From Arbacia lixula (lineage: Eukaryota; Echinodermata; Echinoidea; Arbacioida; Arbaciidae): a DNA stretch of 64,000 nucleotides. How positions within the stretch are numbered: the first letter of the stretch is position 1; each line of letters begins with the position of its first letter. This document shows positions 45,715 through 57,045 of this stretch, in pieces. The stretch covers positions 18,799,938 to 18,863,937 of the forward strand of contig OZ022588.1 of NCBI GenBank assembly GCA_963669155.1, written 5' to 3'. A model generated the notes under the pieces. The model made no database searches. It was not told where the DNA came from and saw only the letters and a list, made by a program, of their open reading frames with translations. The position numbers were made by a program, and so were the translations under genes.

Positions 45715-46530
45715 GTGTCAGAATCTCTGCAATCTGATTGGTTAATTACCCGTAATTGCCGTGTAATTTTTTTTTACTGGCAGCACGCGATATCAACACC
45801 ATATCGCGATACCGAGAATTAACATGATCGATACCAATGTTGCTTACGCTAATGGCGGCACCCACGAATCACGAGAACCTCCGATAAAGTGACATGAAGA
45901 ATTGAAACAAATTTTGGACGATTCAGATGCTTTCAGTAAGTACAAATTTAACTCAAAGAATAGAATACTAATTTTGTACATTTAAACGCTTTGCAGAGGT
46001 GAAACACATACATTTGGAAGATATTTCGGACAGAGAAGAGGACAAACTCATGACTGAATTCTACGCTGTCGCAGCACTGTGTGAGACGTTGCTGCGGTGA
46101 TTTGCCCACTAGTTAACGTGCATTGCGAATACGTTCATTTGTGCACTCAATGCCACCCTGGACATTCGCAGTAAATCTGTCTTTTCTGATATGACTACGT
46201 CATTTAAATGATTGTTATCAAATAAAAGCATGATGAACTTGGTAGTTCTATACATGCAGACTCTATTTCTCCACCTGACATGGTCTAAGGAGAAAATCAT
46301 CTCATATTTTAGCTGTGTTATTTGGACACTTCTCTATGTGAAAAGTCAATAATTTTTAGTCTTGGCAGATTTTGATGATTCCAATCATTGATGATCATTG
46401 ATGATGAAGATGGATCTCTGCAATCTGATTGGTCAATAACCATGCATCCGGTAATTACCGGATGCATGATTTTGTCATAACCATGCATCCGGTAATTACT
46501 GGACGCATGATTTTTCCATGCATCCGGTAA
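45715..46530. repeat. Repeated CTGATTGGTTAAT / GCATCCGGTAATTAC motifs
   Basis: TCTCTGCAATCTGATTGG occurs at about 45724 and 46414. Between about 46440 and 46530, CATGCATCCGGTAATTAC repeats three times, partly palindromic (GGTAATTACC). No gene recognised in between. Confidence 0.5.
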
Positions 46531-46569
46531 ATGAGTTTGACAGAGATTTTTCCCTTTTTTATTAGATTT

Positions 46570-46790
46570 TGGGGCCCATTCTATAAAACAGATGATGCAC
46601 AGGTTTATTTCGTGGGTCAGTAGGATTGTGTACACGCGGTAGCTCTGAATTTTGCCCGAAACCCACTCGGCTTCGCCTCGTGGGTTCAGGCAATTCAGAG
46701 CTACCTTGTGTACACAATTCCTACTGACCCACTCGAACCTGTGCATCATTTGTATACTGTGGTTTAAAACTGAGGCCCCATCCCTTTCTG
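46570..46790. repeat. 220-bp palindrome with GGCTTCGCC centre
   Basis: GGGGCCCATTCTATAAAAC...GATGATGCACAGGTT...GTGGGTCAGTAGGA...GTAGCTCTGAATT on the left is mirrored on the right around ACCCACTCGGCTTCGCCTCG. The long minus-strand open frame across it is a by-product. Confidence 0.85.
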
Positions 46791-46947
46791 CCCTTTCCCT
46801 TTCCCTATGCCAATTCCTTTTAGCTGTAGTGTATATAATGTGTTTATCATTTATACCATTCATACATTTTAAAGAATTCAAAATGTTGTCATTCATATGC
46901 AATTTATCATAAAGTACAATACGGTTCAAGATATCTCTTTGAAAGAA

Positions 46948-47364
46948 CACAAAATAATTTCATTATCATATGAAAATACAATATACATGTAGTACAAAGG
47001 TAAATCTATTATTCAAGAAAGATTGTGATGAAACTTCATTTTCAATCATAAAAAAAATCCTGCTAAATCAAATTTGATATCATTTATTTATTCATTCATC
47101 AATAAAATATGTTTGTACTCAAAATAGAGATTGTCATACTAAAATGTAATATGTTTCACATCCCAATTTTAATAGGAATTGGTAATTTTACACAAAATAA
47201 TTTCATTATCATATGAAAATACAATATACATGTAGTACAAAGGTAAATCTATTATTCAAGAAAGATTGTGATGAAACTTCATTTTCAATGATAAAAAAGA
47301 ATCCTGATAAACCAAATTTGATATCATTCATTTATTCATTCATCAATAAAATATGTTTGTACTC
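46948..47364. repeat. Direct duplication of about 173 bp
   Basis: CACAAAATAATTTCATTATC...AATATGTTTGTACTC occurs at 46948-47120 and again at 47191-47364 with few differences, separated by 70 bp. Confidence 0.88.
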
Positions 47365-47497
47365 ATTGGTACATCTTGTGTTGCTCTATCAAATACTAGA
47401 AAATCAAATATTTTTTTTATCTGTATTTGAGATTATTTTTTAGAATGAAATCTTCAGTTTATAGTTCCTTTGACAAAATGTAATCATTTTGTATTAC

Positions 47498-47722
47498 AGG
47501 TAAGGGGTACAAGTGGTAATGATTACAGACTGAAATCATGGCAGAACCCTACTGCCATCATCACTGAGTCAGAATTCTGTTAGCAACAGTTTAATCATTT
47601 TGAGATGATTCCTTCCTGGGAGCCTGAAATCAAATAAGAATAAGACCCATGGTCATTGCACGTAGAACAAAACTCCATTTAGTATGGGTCCCATAGCCTT
47701 TACCACTTGTACCCATTGCCTT
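47498..47722. mobile_element. 225-bp MITE
   Basis: AGGTAAGGGGTACAAGTGGT at the left pairs with the complement of TACCACTTGTACCCATTGCC at the right. A partial relative lies at about 23352 in laminin intron 19. Confidence 0.7.
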
Positions 47723-47926
47723 CAAATGTGTACTTTAATGGAATATTAGAGGAACAAGAGTCATAGCATAAAAGTCTTTGTGAGTCATTTAACTGTACAC
47801 CAGCCTTTGTGAGATGTCAATCATTTGAAGTGCTAAAGAATTAGATTTTATAACGAATGTTATTTTTTGTGGTTCATGCAATGTCTGATTGAATTCTGTG
47901 ATGTCTGTAAAAAAATAAAACCAAGG

Positions 47927-48237
47927 TGGTTCGCAAACCACGAGTCTCGACTGATTTCACAATCGATAAAAGTGCTAAGTCTTTTTTTGTTCAAATATCT
48001 AAAATGGTGCCAAGATGACCTTTGACTTCATCCTCCTCCTCAACACACATGGTATTACCCAAAGATCATTTGTACCAAGTTTGATCACAATTGATGCAGA
48101 AATAAAGAAAGGAGAGCAAGTTGAACAAAAACTTTTTTTGTAACAGACCAACAGACTAACAGACCAACAGACTAACAGACCAACAGACTAACAGGAAAAG
48201 TGATTACTAGGTCTCTACCGAACTTTGTTCAGGGAGA
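47927..48237 (-). mobile_element. Helentron-like repeat family B, minus-strand copy next to SDR stop codon
   Basis: Minus-strand order: GTCTCCCTGAACAAAGTTCG, GTCTGTTGGTCTGTTAGTC repeats, TGACTTCATC-type body, GACTCGTGGTTTGCGAACCAC hairpin, CTTGG. It begins about 33 bases after the SDR stop codon. Confidence 0.68.
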
Positions 48238-48269
48238 CAAAAAAGGATGGATACAAAACCTTTGCACAA

Positions 48270-48403
48270 TTATAAAGCCTTGGCCTGCTCATAGTTGACC
48301 AGATCTGCGGAGATATCCCAGAGCTTCTTGCCAACCTCTGGATCTCTGGCTTCCTTACCACTGTCGATCCGTTTGAAGTCTGAGAAGTGTTCCCCACTGA
48401 CAC
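48270..48403 (-). CDS. Short-chain dehydrogenase/reductase, last exon
   Basis: Minus strand: acceptor CTCTGTCCAG, then VSGEHFSDFKRIDSGKEARD, PEVGKKLWDISADLVNYEQA, KAL and stop TAA at 48270-48272. The SGxxFxDxK...D..xxxKLWxxSxxLV pattern is the usual C-terminus of retinol-dehydrogenase-like and protochlorophyllide-reductase-like SDRs, which reduce carbonyls or oxidise alcohols with NAD(P)(H). Phase fits the exon at 50316-50474 (codon GGT split after G). The catalytic exon is not in view. Confidence 0.75.
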
Positions 48404-48544
48404 CTGGACAGAGTTTGAGGGAGTGTATTAAATGTCTGGCAATGAACTTTAACCTACGACCAGTATCATATCTGACCCAAGGTTGTAATCGTAGCTTATT
48501 ATGACGTTCATTGATTTGCACCAAATTTGGTGAAACTGTCAAAT

Positions 48545-50250
48545 ATCATGGCTGCACCCTTACAATTTAATCAGGTTACCTTAAAGACGGCCCGTCCCTT
48601 TTTCAGATCACCACAAAATCATCGAAACATTGGCAAAACATATAGAGAAGTGTAAGCAAGCTGCATATTCATAATTTGAAACTGATATGTAATATAAAAT
48701 TCAAATAATGCACATAAACAATGTCTGATTAATAGTCTTTACCTCAGGCTCTTAGCAGTTTGTGTTGAAATATCTGCTTTACTGATTAATCTGTTTATCA
48801 AATCATAAAACGCATTATGAAAAAAATTGTTCTATAGAAGGAATCATCTCCAAAGTTTGGTAATTACTCATAAGATTAGGATTTCACACACGCATAATAA
48901 CCACATAGATACTGTGACGAAGACTAATACTTTTTTCGTAGACGAAAAAAGTCGGTTTGACATTTAAAGGCTGAATTTTTTTTACATATACAGAAAGCTT
49001 CAACATGCTAAATTCTTAGAAATGGTCTTGAATCACACTTTCTTCCATTTACGAATGTGATAGACGATTTCAAATTTTAAGCTTGCAAAAGGAACAATCT
49101 TTAATATTCATCCTTTTAACATATGATGCAAAGAAATCTTTTTAATTAGTTGACATCTCTATATATATATTATCATCCTTGTACCATGTTTTGATGAAAT
49201 TGAGACAAACTTTATTGAGTTATTACACAAACGTGATAATGCAGATGGACGGTCATACATGATTCCAGTAAGTTTGGGAAATCCCTTTTGTGCCAGAAAA
49301 AAAAATCTCCTCTGCTATGTTTCTATGCACAACTAGTGCACAACTAAGACAATTGCACACATACATGTACAGTTAAATATAGAGTAGTGAAGTGGTGTCA
49401 TCACATCGCTCGTTATGGCAAGTTTTTGGTTCTAACAACATCACTCAAGAAGGAGTTTTACTGGTCTGACATTGTCCAGCGGGCTGCCTCCCAATGCCAT
49501 CATCACTATGTGCTCTAGCCACATAGAATAACAGAATATAAAACATTGAAGTACATGTACATGTGTATGTGTGCTTGGGTGTCTTTTGTGTTTTACTATG
49601 TTTTGTAATCCATAGCCGTCTTGGAAACATGCCTTATCAAACTGAAAAAGGGGATTGGAAATGTGCATTTTCAAACTGAAAAAGGAATTGCGAACATGCG
49701 TTTTCAAGCTGAAAAGGGACTTAGTTTTGCTCAACACATCATCTGACCTTCCTATATTTTTGCTGTTTTAATAACCAATTGCATTAAAATGACATGAATA
49801 TCGACCGTTCCGATATGATGGGTGTTATTTAGCAGTAAATAAACTGGTCAAAAAAAGTTGTCATTGTAATCTTCTGGACAAGAAAACATGCCATTAAGTT
49901 ATTAGGACAAACAAGAGGACGGGTGGCGCAAATGCGGGGAAGGTGGATTTAGATAAGAGCGTCTCGCTCGTCTGCTCATCAGACACAAGTCAGCACACGC
50001 CATATCGATGGGATCGGACTTGCAAACCATGTGCTTTTAATGTACGTTCCCTGTGGGAAGGAGTGATATATCAGAAAATGTACACATGCTTGTGTTCTGC
50101 ATCTGGCTCTATGTGGTGCCGGTGCGATACATGCGTTCTCAATCTTTTCAGAAGACTGCTTTCGACCAGCTCGCCCTCAATTTTTCCTTTACGTTGTAAG
50201 CAATGTGGTGCACCGTAAGTTTGCATGTAAAAAATTTTGGGACAGAGAGA
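48545..50250. other. SDR intron region, nothing firm recognised
   Basis: AT-rich DNA between the two SDR exons. A short CpG-richer part (49915-50130) has no supportable gene. CGTTATAACG at about 50269 resembles the pogo-like end seen at 1207 and 2591. Confidence 0.4.
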
Positions 50251-50315
50251 TTTCTTTCGTTATAACGATACCTTGTTATATCCATGCTCATTGTACCGAG
50301 AGTAAGCTGTATTAC

Positions 50316-50474
50316 CTTTGTACTCTGTATTAGTGGCCACATCACAGAGCATGCCTCCCCCATGGTCCAGAGTGCGTGTAGCACCCACTATCTTGAGAAT
50401 CGGCACAATGAAGAACATACGGATCCTCAGCCCAAGAGTCTCATTCCGCCCCAAGTTGGAAGAAGGGATGAAGC
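50316..50474 (-). CDS. Short-chain dehydrogenase/reductase, penultimate exon
   Basis: Minus strand: acceptor TCCGTCCAAG at 50475-50484, encoded GFIPSSNLGRNETLGLRIRM, FFIVPILKIVGATRTLDHGG, GMLCDVATNTEYKG, donor AAAG|GTAATA. It corresponds to the SDR region after the active-site Tyr/Lys: the PG(x)xxxT/SxLxR turn, the hydrophobic helix and the GGxxL segment. Joined to 48270-48403 it reads EYKG-VSGEHF in frame. I looked toward 57 kb for exons with the NAD-binding glycine motif and YxxxK and did not find them, so the gene may be truncated or have long introns. Confidence 0.7.
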
Positions 50475-50662
50475 CTTGGACGGAAAGAATGAATGGTTAA
50501 GTGATCATGAAATTCATTAAAACAAAGCAGAGGATATCATCGTCAGTAGCATCTCGTTCTCTTCATTCCAAGTTGGATTAAACCATGGAAGACCAGGGGA
50601 AAAAACAAGGACCAAAAAAGTTCTCACATATTTTCTTCTAATTTCCTTTGAAACAACAAATC

Positions 50663-51040
50663 ATAACAAGGTGGTTCGCGAATGTCATCTGATTTCGCAA
50701 TCGATACACAGAGCAAAGTTTTTTTTTTCAAACATTTTTTTTCAAACCTTTTGACCCCTAGAAAAATGATGCATACAGCCTCATATTATTTGACCTCTTG
50801 TGCCCTAAATGACCTTTGACCCCATCATCCTCATGAAGACACACGTGGTATTACCTAAGGATCATTTGTACCAAGTGTGATCACAATTGATACAGACATA
50901 AAGATATGACAGCAAGTTAAACAAAAACTTAAACATTTTTGTAACAGACCAACAGACCAACTGACCAACAGACTAACGGACTAACAGGAAAAGTGATTAG
51001 GGCCTATACTATGTCTCTACCGAAATTTGTTCAGGCGAGC
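50663..51040 (-). mobile_element. Helentron-like repeat family B, second minus-strand copy
   Basis: Minus-strand order: CTCGCCTGAACAAATTTCGG, GTCTGTTGGTC repeats, GGGGTCAAAGGTCATTTAGG, GATTGCGAAATCAGATGACA, hairpin remnant, CTTG. Confidence 0.65.
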
Positions 51041-53480
51041 CAAAATTTAGGACCTGCATTGTTGATCTTCAAGAACACTGCAGATGACACGATCCAATCA
51101 GTTTTATGACTCTGTGACTGGCTGAATCGCAGGACCCGGTGTGTGGTGGCCTTGATATGCAGGTGGTCTTCATGAACATGTTGCTTTTAAGAAAGTACCA
51201 GCAGGCTGGTCACCAGAATTTTTTTTTCGCGTGGTAGAAATGGACATTTTGGGATAGCGAATAATTTACGTGTGGCACAAAATGACATCCCTAAATTTTC
51301 ATGTTGGTAGGCTTAGGGCATATCGGCACAGCCCTATCTCTTGTTGTGGACTGTCTCCTTATAGCTAGCGGAGGCCAGGAACAGCCACAGCACTATGGTA
51401 GGCCTGGGGCAGGCATGACTGCGAAGCGCGCAGTGACAACGCCAGCGATTGCTTTGAAAATGACCTTGTCTGATCAGACCTCTCGCTATATGAAAAAAAA
51501 GCTGTGACGCAACCCACTAAAAATCAATTTTTTTCATTTTTGTTTAGCTTTGATTTTCAGCACATATAAACGTGATATGAACATGTAAATAGCTAAGGGA
51601 CAGAGCTGGCTTAAACTCGACGATTGCGATGTCGACTGGGAATAGGTGCTCCCAACGGCTATCTTAGTCCGGAATCCGGAATCAGCGCAATTCCATGTCC
51701 ACCAGACTCCACCTCCAGCTATTGTGCTAACCTGCATGTGATACATACAGCATGCAGCATTAGCCCGTTTGTGTGTGTTGATAATTCACGCATACCCTTG
51801 CCTGCAATTGAAGGGGGATCGTCCAATGGCTTTGCCTTATGATTGGCATGGTTGGCGGGCCCAGTAAAGCTTTACTAAAGCGAAGAAAATTACTTTTAAA
51901 TGTACTTTTCTTTCTAAATGGAAATATTTTATCCTTGTGCATTTTGGCTCATACATGTGTTTCCTCTCTACCAACATATGCTTGTCATGATTTTGCTTCT
52001 TAATTACATGTCTCCTATATGTTTCTTCCTCTTCATACATCATATTTCTTTACTATTATTTTGTTTGTAAGCCTATTTCACAACACAATAACTCAATACC
52101 GAAACTGACACCAGAGCCGTTGAGAGAAGAGTAAAAATGATTGTGGAATGGTGCGATGATGATGAGTGATGGTAAAGAGATGAAAGTCTATTTTCATGGT
52201 CCCTCATTATTTTAAGAAGGGCCATGTTCAACTTATTATTCCCCCCTTGAACTCCATCTTCTCATCTGTCAGCATATCTATTATCCCCATGCAACCATTT
52301 GATGTATTTAGTAACAAACGACAATCCCCCATCAAAAATCTTTATTGCACAGTGTATAGCATAGATATAGCCCCAGAATTACCATGCACAATGTCATGAC
52401 CATGCGGTCAGCCACAAACATGACAGCAAGCAATGCATGCAGCATATTTAGTAGTGAAGACAAGCTCTTTCATGAATGGTCAAAACAAGGCATTAGCAAT
52501 ATTGTGTCTCGCCCACTTGCGAAAATAACCAGAAATATCGCGATCTCCGTTGCTACGCAAAAGAATTGTATCCCTGGCTGATTGTGAAATATCTGCCATA
52601 GAATGTAACATTCCATAAATGAGAAGGGCTATTTCACGCAATGCTACTTCCTCTATCTACACCCCCTCCCCCACCTTCCCCCTTCTTTGAGATGGAATAA
52701 AAAGCCTCCACCAAGTTCTATTAGATTAGACAAAGACAAAACAGGATGATAATCAGTTGCACAATAGAGGCGAAGTAAACTTTGTCTCTGGGGGTCATAG
52801 AAATGTAAAAAGGTTAAAATTAGTGCTGCAGTTGAAAACTGAACATGGAATAAAGTTTCTAAAATTGATACGTTTATATAAGAAAGTTTGTCAACAGACA
52901 TGAATAATGCTGAACATTATGATTGTAATAAGGCATGCATGTAAAGTGAACAAAGTAGAATAATTTTTTTGGAGACTTGATAACCTGTCAGGGGAAAAGT
53001 GAATGATTAGAGAGAGTTTAAAAGCAACAATTTTGAACAGATATTAGTAATATTATGGCATTGATATTGTATATGTGGGAAGGTTAAATATGTTTGTGGT
53101 TGCAGTCCAGCTGAGGGTTTCTAGATGATTTGTACAATGTAGTGTCATAATGAGCTTATTATTTAGACAAACATTTCTTGAAAGCATTAGTGATTAAAAC
53201 CTTTTATGGCAAATTGAATAGTGCATATAACCGTAAAAGTAAAATGCATGCGTAAAATTGAAGAGAACACAAAACACTGTGATCCTTCAGCCACCTTGCA
53301 CTGAGTATTTATGTATAGTTTTAAAATTCAAGTTAATATTCTTTCAAGTGCAAAATGTTGCCCGGCACCCGCGACATGGACGCAGATAGTGACTTTGAAT
53401 AAATTTGCATAAATGTGCATGAGTAATGTTTGCCTAAATCTACATCAGTAATGCTCACACATGCTCACACAATTCTGTGC
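51041..53480. other. Non-coding stretch, nothing recognised
   Basis: I searched here for upstream SDR exons and saw none. No repeat family stands out. Confidence 0.4.
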
Positions 53481-53501
53481 ACAAGTTAGGAAGCCTTCAC
53501 C

Positions 53502-54790
53502 AAGAGTCTTGCAAGTAAACTTTAATGTATGACCTCAAATGACCTTTGACCTTATCATGTGACCTCTTACAGCACAATAACATGCAGGTGCCCCCAGTGC
53601 ATCCATCATCCAAGTTTGATTGCCATTGTAGCAACATGTGATGAGTTATGTGTGATAAGAGAGTCTTGCAAGTAAACTTTAACGCATGACCTCAAATGAC
53701 CTTTGACCTTATCCTGTGACCTATAACGGTAACATAACATGAAGGTACCCCCAGTGCATCTATGACCCAAGTTAGGTTGTAATCCAAGCAACCTATGTGA
53801 AGTTATTTGTCAAAAGAGAGTCTTGCAGGTAAACTTTAACGTATGACCTCAAATGCCCTTTGACCTTATCCTGTGACCTCCAACAGCACCATAACATGAA
53901 GGTACCCCCAGTGCATCTATGACCCAAGTTAGGTTGTAATCCAAGCAACCTATGTGAAGTTATTTGTCAAAAGAGAGTCTTGCAGGTAAACTTTAACGTA
54001 TGACCTCAAATGACCTTTGACCTTATCCTGTGACCTCCAACGGCACCATAACATGAAGGTACCCCCAGTGCATCTATGACCCAAGTTAGGTTGTAATCCA
54101 AGCAACCCATGTGAAGTTATTTGTCAAAAGAGAGTCTTGCAAGTAAACTTTAACGTATGACCTCAAATGCCCTTTGACCTTATCCTGTGACCTCCAACAG
54201 CACCATAACATGAAGGTACCCCCAGTGCATCTATGACCCAAGTAAGGTTGTAATCCAAGCAACCTATGTGAAGTTATTTGTCAAAAGAGAGTCTTGCAAG
54301 TAAACTTTAACGTATGACCTCAAATGCCCTTTGACCTTATCCTGTGACCTCCAACAGCACCATAACATGAAGGTACCCCCAGTGCATCTATGACCCAAGT
54401 TAGGTTGTAATCCAAGCAACCTATGTGAAGTTATTTGTCAAAAGAGAGTCTTGCAGGTAAACTTTAACGTATGACCTCAAATGACCTTTGACCTTATCCT
54501 GTGACCTCCAACGGCACCATAACATGAAGGTACCCCCAGTGCATCTATGACCCAAGTTAGGTTGTAATCCAAGCAACCCATGTGAAGTTATTTGTCAAAA
54601 GAGAGTCTTGCAGGTAACCCCCAACGTATGACCTCAAATGACCTTTGACCTTATCCTGTGACCTCCAACGGTACCATAACATGAAGGTACCCCCAGTGCA
54701 TCTATGACCCAAGTTAGGTTGTAATCCAAGCAACCTATGTGAAGTTATTTGTCAAAAGAGAGTCTTGCAGGTAAATTTTAACATAGAAAA
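53502..54790. repeat. 157-bp tandem array (about eight units)
   Basis: GAGAGTCTTGCA(A/G)GTAAAC starts at 53502 (diverged), 53659, 53816, 53973, 54130, 54287, 54444, 54601 and 54758, always 157 bp apart. Each unit contains ATGACCTCAAATGACCTTTG followed by ACCTTATCCTGTGACC and GGTACCCCCAGTGCATCTAT. Inner units are almost identical; the outer ones are diverged. Confidence 0.95.
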
Positions 54791-54799
54791 AGAGAGTCT

Positions 54800-55085
54800 T
54801 GCACATACTCTTTAATATATGACCTCAAATGACCTTTGACATCATCACATGACCTCTGACAACACCATAACATGAAGATACCCCTAGTGCTTCTATCAAC
54901 CAAGTGTGGCTGCCATTGCTGTAACAGTTGCCAAGTTATGGATCATAAGAGAGTCTTGCAGGTAAACTTTAACATTTGTGACGGACGACGGACGGACGAC
55001 GGACGGACGACGGACGACGGACGGACGACGGACGGACGCCATTTGGATCCCTTAGTCTCGCCTCCACCTCCGGTGGGCGAGACAA
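54800..55085 (-). mobile_element. Terminal part of the array-bearing element: simple repeat and hairpin
   Basis: A last diverged unit is followed by GGACGGACGAC repeats (54976-55035) and the hairpin TCTCGCCTCCACCTCCGGTG plus GGCGAGAC (about 55052-55082). Read on the minus strand this is hairpin, GTCCGTCC repeat, then AGGTCA-bearing units: the same layout as family A, so the array is probably the body of a related element in minus orientation. Confidence 0.6.
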
Positions 55086-55433
55086 CAATTGATTAAGAAA
55101 ATGGAGCCTAACCAAAGGCACTGTATCTTGTTTTTTTCCTGGGGAACCTGCTTGTCAGCAGTTTAGTCAATAGTCGCTGTAAGTGCACCCCAGAAATACA
55201 AAGCAAAGAAATTTGAGATGGTGTTAGAGTATGCGCACGCTCATAAATCCAACATTCCTCCATGACGAAGTTTACCATGGGTTACTACGTATATATTCCC
55301 AATCACCCAGTGCTGTAGCCGGGGCTTGGAATGTGTATAATGTTTATGAAGCTTATAATAACTGCTACCATGATCTTAATGTACACTATCATGTACTGCT
55401 GCTCTATACATCTGCCTTTCTCTGTAGCTCCTT

Positions 55434-55435
<2 letters not shown>

Positions 55436-55482
<47 letters not shown>

Positions 55483-55745
55483 CTTTATCTAACTTTCCCT
55501 CTTTCTTCAATTGTAATCTCATTCCTTCTCTTTCTCTCCTTTCTCCTTTCTTTTTTTTCTGCCTTTCCCTATCTTCTTTGACTCACTCCTTCTCACTCTC
55601 TTTTTATAATATAATTTCTCTCTTGCTCTCCCCTCTTTCTTTTATTCACATTTTCTCTCCCTTCCAAATTCTCCTTCTTTTGCTCTTTTTCTCTCCCTGG
55701 CCTAGTCCCTCCTTTTATCTCCCTTTTTTTTCCCTCTCTTCCAAA
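55436..55745 (+). repeat. CT microsatellite and pyrimidine-rich tract
   Basis: A pure CT run at about 55440-55480 followed by CT/TTC-rich low-complexity DNA. Confidence 0.8.
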
Positions 55746-55800
55746 ATAGGCTAAAATGCCATGGGCTGGTCTCCATATAGTCCAGTCAAACTAGCACTTC

Positions 55801-56030
55801 CACCTCACACTAATTGCAACATTTAGTTTTTCACTGCAGTTCATTTCAACATGGTCTCCTAAATATCAGAAAAAAGTCCCCCAAAATCCAAGCATGGGAA
55901 ATATATGAAACTAGCATATTAAATTAGTATTTGTGATATAAGATAATTAGGGAAAACACATGGTATTGCACCTAGGAACCCGATTAAGTGTGTAAACTAA
56001 TGTTCCTGAGGTCAGTGAAGAAGATGGACA
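55801..56030. repeat. Left long inverted repeat (outer part)
   Basis: Pairs with 62740-62975 on the opposite strand. Key shared blocks: AACATTTAGTTTTTCACTGC, CCAAGCATGGGAAAT, GATATAA..AATTAGGGAAAA, GAGGTCAGTGAAGAAGATGG. Confidence 0.85.
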
Positions 56031-56789
56031 TAGTATCAAGTGGTTATCATTGACCTAATTTGCATAACTTTGCATAACTATCTCCCCAAAAAGGGGAAAA
56101 TCAGGTGTTTACTATGAGATTGCATATCAGTATCTTAAATACCTGTCTGTGATTAAAACAATTCTAGTGTTGATATCAATGATTTCATGGTTAATTTATA
56201 TGATGGACAGCTGGTCAGAAGGATGAAAAATTGCATGAAATGCAAATTATCATTCCAGCAAAAATTAGAAAGTTCAAAGAAAAATCTAATTTTCGCTATG
56301 ATAATGCTAATAGAGAATGCTAACACAGAAAATACAGGCCTGTAAACAAATGTTATCGTGGTCATTGATATCAATGAACACGAGTTTAGATCAAAATTAT
56401 GATGGATATTTGCATGATATGCAAATTAGCATTCCCCACAAAAACTTAATGAAAACGCTTCAACCCAAGGAAATGTACTTGTACCATACATAGCTTAAGA
56501 AAAGTAAGTGTGCGTCATGAAAAGAAACATGAACATAGTATTCAAACTCCTGCTTTCATCATATACTGTACAATAATGTTAAACATGTTCATACAGCCTT
56601 GCAAAATATCACTATGATTTTAGAGGAAAAATTTCTCTAATAAGTGCAAGTTGAGTGAATGTAATTTACAGGAACATGCATGACATAACGTTCAATAGGA
56701 TCCATCAGCACCTGGAATCCACAAAAAGAAAAGAAGTCAAATCATTTAAGTCCATATATTGATTCTACTGATATTCCTTATGAAACGTA

Positions 56790-57045
56790 AACATTGTTGA
56801 ATTCTTCATGGATGTTGAGGAATCGCCAGGCAAGTTGCATTGCTGTCATCTACCTTGAGCCAACATTTTACCTGTACACGACCCACAGGCACTTCTGCTT
56901 GTATTGTGCCTATAACCGGCGTCACCTTTCCTTTGGAGACTTCTCCGGTGCTACAGGGAGATGTGTCTTTATCGATAGAAAATCACATTGTTTGGAGATG
57001 AATACAAATGTAACAGGACATAGCGTAAAGGGGAGATTATTCTGA
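56790..57045 (-). pseudogene. Degenerate second copy of the nuclease-like gene's C-terminal end
   Basis: On the minus strand, CTCCCTGTAGCACCGGAGAA (LPVAPEK) parallels CTCCCTGCTGCACCAGAGAA (LPAAPEK) of the copy at about 57435-57460. The following bases are recognisably related to the Cys-rich tail but full of stops. Confidence 0.45.

Noticed and set aside
46318..46950. 210-codon open frame on the minus strand
   Set aside because: It runs straight through the 220-bp palindrome and the GCATCCGGTAATTAC repeats, so its length comes from repeat structure; no domain is recognisable.
53502..54790. The 157-bp array as a CRISPR array
   Set aside because: The repeats are contiguous with no unique spacers and the DNA is eukaryotic.
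55231..55581. 116-codon frame with Leu/Ser repeats
   Set aside because: Generated by the CT microsatellite at 55440-55480.
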